Shown in pieces: positions 5,619 to 6,812 of a stretch of DNA of 6,812 bases. Below the pieces are notes generated by a model. It saw only the letters and a program-made list of their open reading frames with translations, did no database searches and was not told where the DNA came from. Position 1 is the first letter of the stretch. Every line of letters begins with the position of its first letter. The stretch comes from Fibrobacteres bacterium CG2_30_45_31. GTDB taxonomy: Bacteria > Fibrobacterota > Fibrobacteria > Fibrobacterales > Fibrobacteraceae. The DNA lies in NCBI GenBank assembly GCA_001873075.1, contig MNYL01000016.1, positions 1-6,812 on the forward strand, in the 5' to 3' direction. Made by a program: the position numbers and the translations under genes.

Positions 5619-6569
5619 ATGCGAAAGTCTCTTTTTGGTATAATCCTTATTGCTTCTCTTTTAGTGGACTGCGCCTCAAGTTCAGGGCCGATTCAAAAAA
5701 AGTCAGTCAAGCCAGAGACCAAAGCCTCTTTGACCGAAACCCATTCACAGACGTCATCACAAACCATATCCACAACAAAATTTATTTTTTCTCCCGTAGC
5801 GCAGACAGCCCCGAAATTTTTGCTCCCCACCATTATGGTGATCCCCGCAGAAACAGGGAACGAAGCAATCAGTCTCAACATAATCCAAACCAACCCGCTC
5901 GCTAAAGCTTCCATGGAAGCGATTAACCAATATTTGACCCACAAACAGTATAACGTTAAATCGTTGGAAGGGCAAACTCAAATTGATGCCATCGTTCAAA
6001 TTCAGGGGGATGTTTTTGACCAAGAGGCTGATCTTTCCTATATCGCAAGTCTTTCTTTAGGTGCCGATATTTATATCAAATTTGCAAGCATCCTACAAAA
6101 AGATCAAGTATTGGTTTCTCTTAGTGCTTACGAGGCCTCTACGGGAAGACTCCTCGGGACTCAAACGAGCGAAGTCAATATCAACCGAGGGAACACCACT
6201 CGTGAACTGACTCAGTCTGCCATGCGTAAAGCCATGCCCGGCTTAGAAAGTAAAATGATTGCCTACTGGAATGAAGATGCGCAAAATGGCGTTCAATACA
6301 AAATCATTATCCGTTTAGAAGGCGAATTTCATGACAATCAAGTGGAAGATATCCACAGCGAAGTTTCCAACCTTCTGAAGCAATCTTTTACCAAAGTGAA
6401 AATAAATGCCATGACAGATAAAACGATGGACTTGACTGTTTACGTTAATCCATCTCAATTTCAAGATGCAGAAGAGGTATACGAATTCATCAGACAGGGT
6501 TTACAAGGAAGCTACACTGTCAAAAAAAGAAATTTAACACAAAAACTCATTTTCATGGAGCTTCGGTAG
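5619..6569 (+). CDS. DUF6175-like envelope lipoprotein
   Basis: A 316-aa predicted lipoprotein. The signal peptide MRKSLFGIILIASLLVDC ends in a lipobox with Cys18 as the lipidation site; Asp at -1 is unusual, where G, A or S is normal. A Ser/Thr/Lys-rich linker (about 19-65) precedes the folded part. The block PTIMVIPAE (70-78), the later GADIYIKF (148-155) and the ASTGRLLGTQ strand (173-182) match what I recall of DUF6175, a family of unknown function mostly in Bacteroidota; the central fold also recalls the TolB-N/CsgG/LpoB type. A second alpha/beta-like region occupies about 225-316. The start is the ATG at 5619: AGGA lies 5 bases upstream and the signal peptide begins there; the in-frame ATG at 5589 has neither. 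The stop is 3 bases before the next start, so the two genes are very likely co-transcribed and translationally coupled. Family call is moderate, function unknown. Confidence 0.88.
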   Translation: MRKSLFGIILIASLLVDCASSSGPIQKKSVKPETKASLTETHSQTSSQTISTTKFIFSPVAQTAPKFLLPTIMVIPAETGNEAISLNIIQTNPLAKASMEAINQYLTHKQYNVKSLEGQTQIDAIVQIQGDVFDQEADLSYIASLSLGADIYIKFASILQKDQVLVSLSAYEASTGRLLGTQTSEVNINRGNTTRELTQSAMRKAMPGLESKMIAYWNEDAQNGVQYKIIIRLEGEFHDNQVEDIHSEVSNLLKQSFTKVKINAMTDKTMDLTVYVNPSQFQDAEEVYEFIRQGLQGSYTVKKRNLTQKLIFMELR

Positions 6570-6572
6570 CCT

Positions 6573-6812
6573 ATGAATTTAATAGCCTTTGTAATTTCAT
6601 TACTTTTCGCCTTTGCTAGCGTATTTGCGGGTCGTGTTGTCTCATACACAGCAACATCCACAGTGTCCCAACAAGAGGCAAACAACAGCGCGATCGCGGG
6701 CGTTGCAACGCAAATAGCCTCTGAAATAACTTCCACTCAAGTGTCTACCCAATCAGAAATAAAAACAAATGGAATACAAAGTTCCAAACAATCATTTTCC
6801 GAAACAAATAAA
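6573..6812 (+). CDS. Secreted LPP20-like protein, N-terminal part (runs off window)
   Basis: The first 80 codons of a gene cut by the window end. Residues 1-19 are a signal peptide (MNLIAFVISLLFAFASVFA, cleavage before G20); no Cys follows, so it is probably periplasmic or surface-exposed rather than lipidated. The mature start has the pattern TSTVSQQEANNSAIAGVATQ (about 28-47) followed by a Ser/Thr/Gln-rich stretch. A conserved-looking amphipathic helix after the signal peptide with small and acidic residues (EANNSAIAGVATQIASEI) is typical of LPP20/FlgO-like domains found in envelope proteins of many Gram-negatives. The start lies 3 bases after the lipoprotein stop; a ribosome site is poor (GGAG lies 13 bases upstream, inside the previous gene), consistent with translational coupling. 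Family assignment rests on the N-terminus only and is tentative. Confidence 0.8.
   Translation, partial: MNLIAFVISLLFAFASVFAGRVVSYTATSTVSQQEANNSAIAGVATQIASEITSTQVSTQSEIKTNGIQSSKQSFSETNK

Overview
The window looks like an AT-rich (about 40% G+C by eye), Gram-negative, plant-polysaccharide-degrading bacterium. A secreted GH74-family xyloglucanase carries a short C-terminal module resembling the Fibrobacterota/Bacteroidota (type IX-like) secretion tails, and the lipoprotein and periplasmic genes at the right end resemble families common in the FCB group. Fibrobacterota is my best guess, held with moderate-to-low confidence because no marker gene is present.

Layout. Minus strand, read right to left: a GH74 gene (start 5129, stop 2572) split by a one-base frameshift near 3453; an intrinsic terminator (2524-2551); a 161-bp non-autonomous mobile element with perfect 17-bp terminal inverted repeats and a TACA target duplication (2339-2499); a 12-bp inverted repeat (2206-2261); then three same-strand genes: a McbG/Qnr-type pentapeptide-repeat protein (1552-2127), a DUF975 membrane protein (864-1487), and a guanine-deaminase-like nucleoside deaminase with an unusual 84-residue N-terminal extension (4-783). 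These three encode unrelated functions and are 64 and 80 bases apart, so co-transcription is possible but not shown.

Plus strand: after a 377-base non-coding stretch (5130-5506) with four short inverted repeats, a possible 30-codon leader ORF (5507-5599) sits behind a strong Shine-Dalgarno. It is followed by a DUF6175-like lipoprotein (5619-6569) and, 3 bases later, a secreted LPP20-like protein that runs off the window. The last two are almost certainly one operon encoding cell-envelope proteins.

No rRNA, tRNA, CRISPR array or complete transposase gene was seen. The strongest points for a second look are the small TIR element with its nested dyad symmetry, the frameshift in the xyloglucanase, the extended deaminase, and the leader-ORF/lipoprotein/LPP20-like cluster. 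I found no clear evidence for a wholly new multi-gene system.
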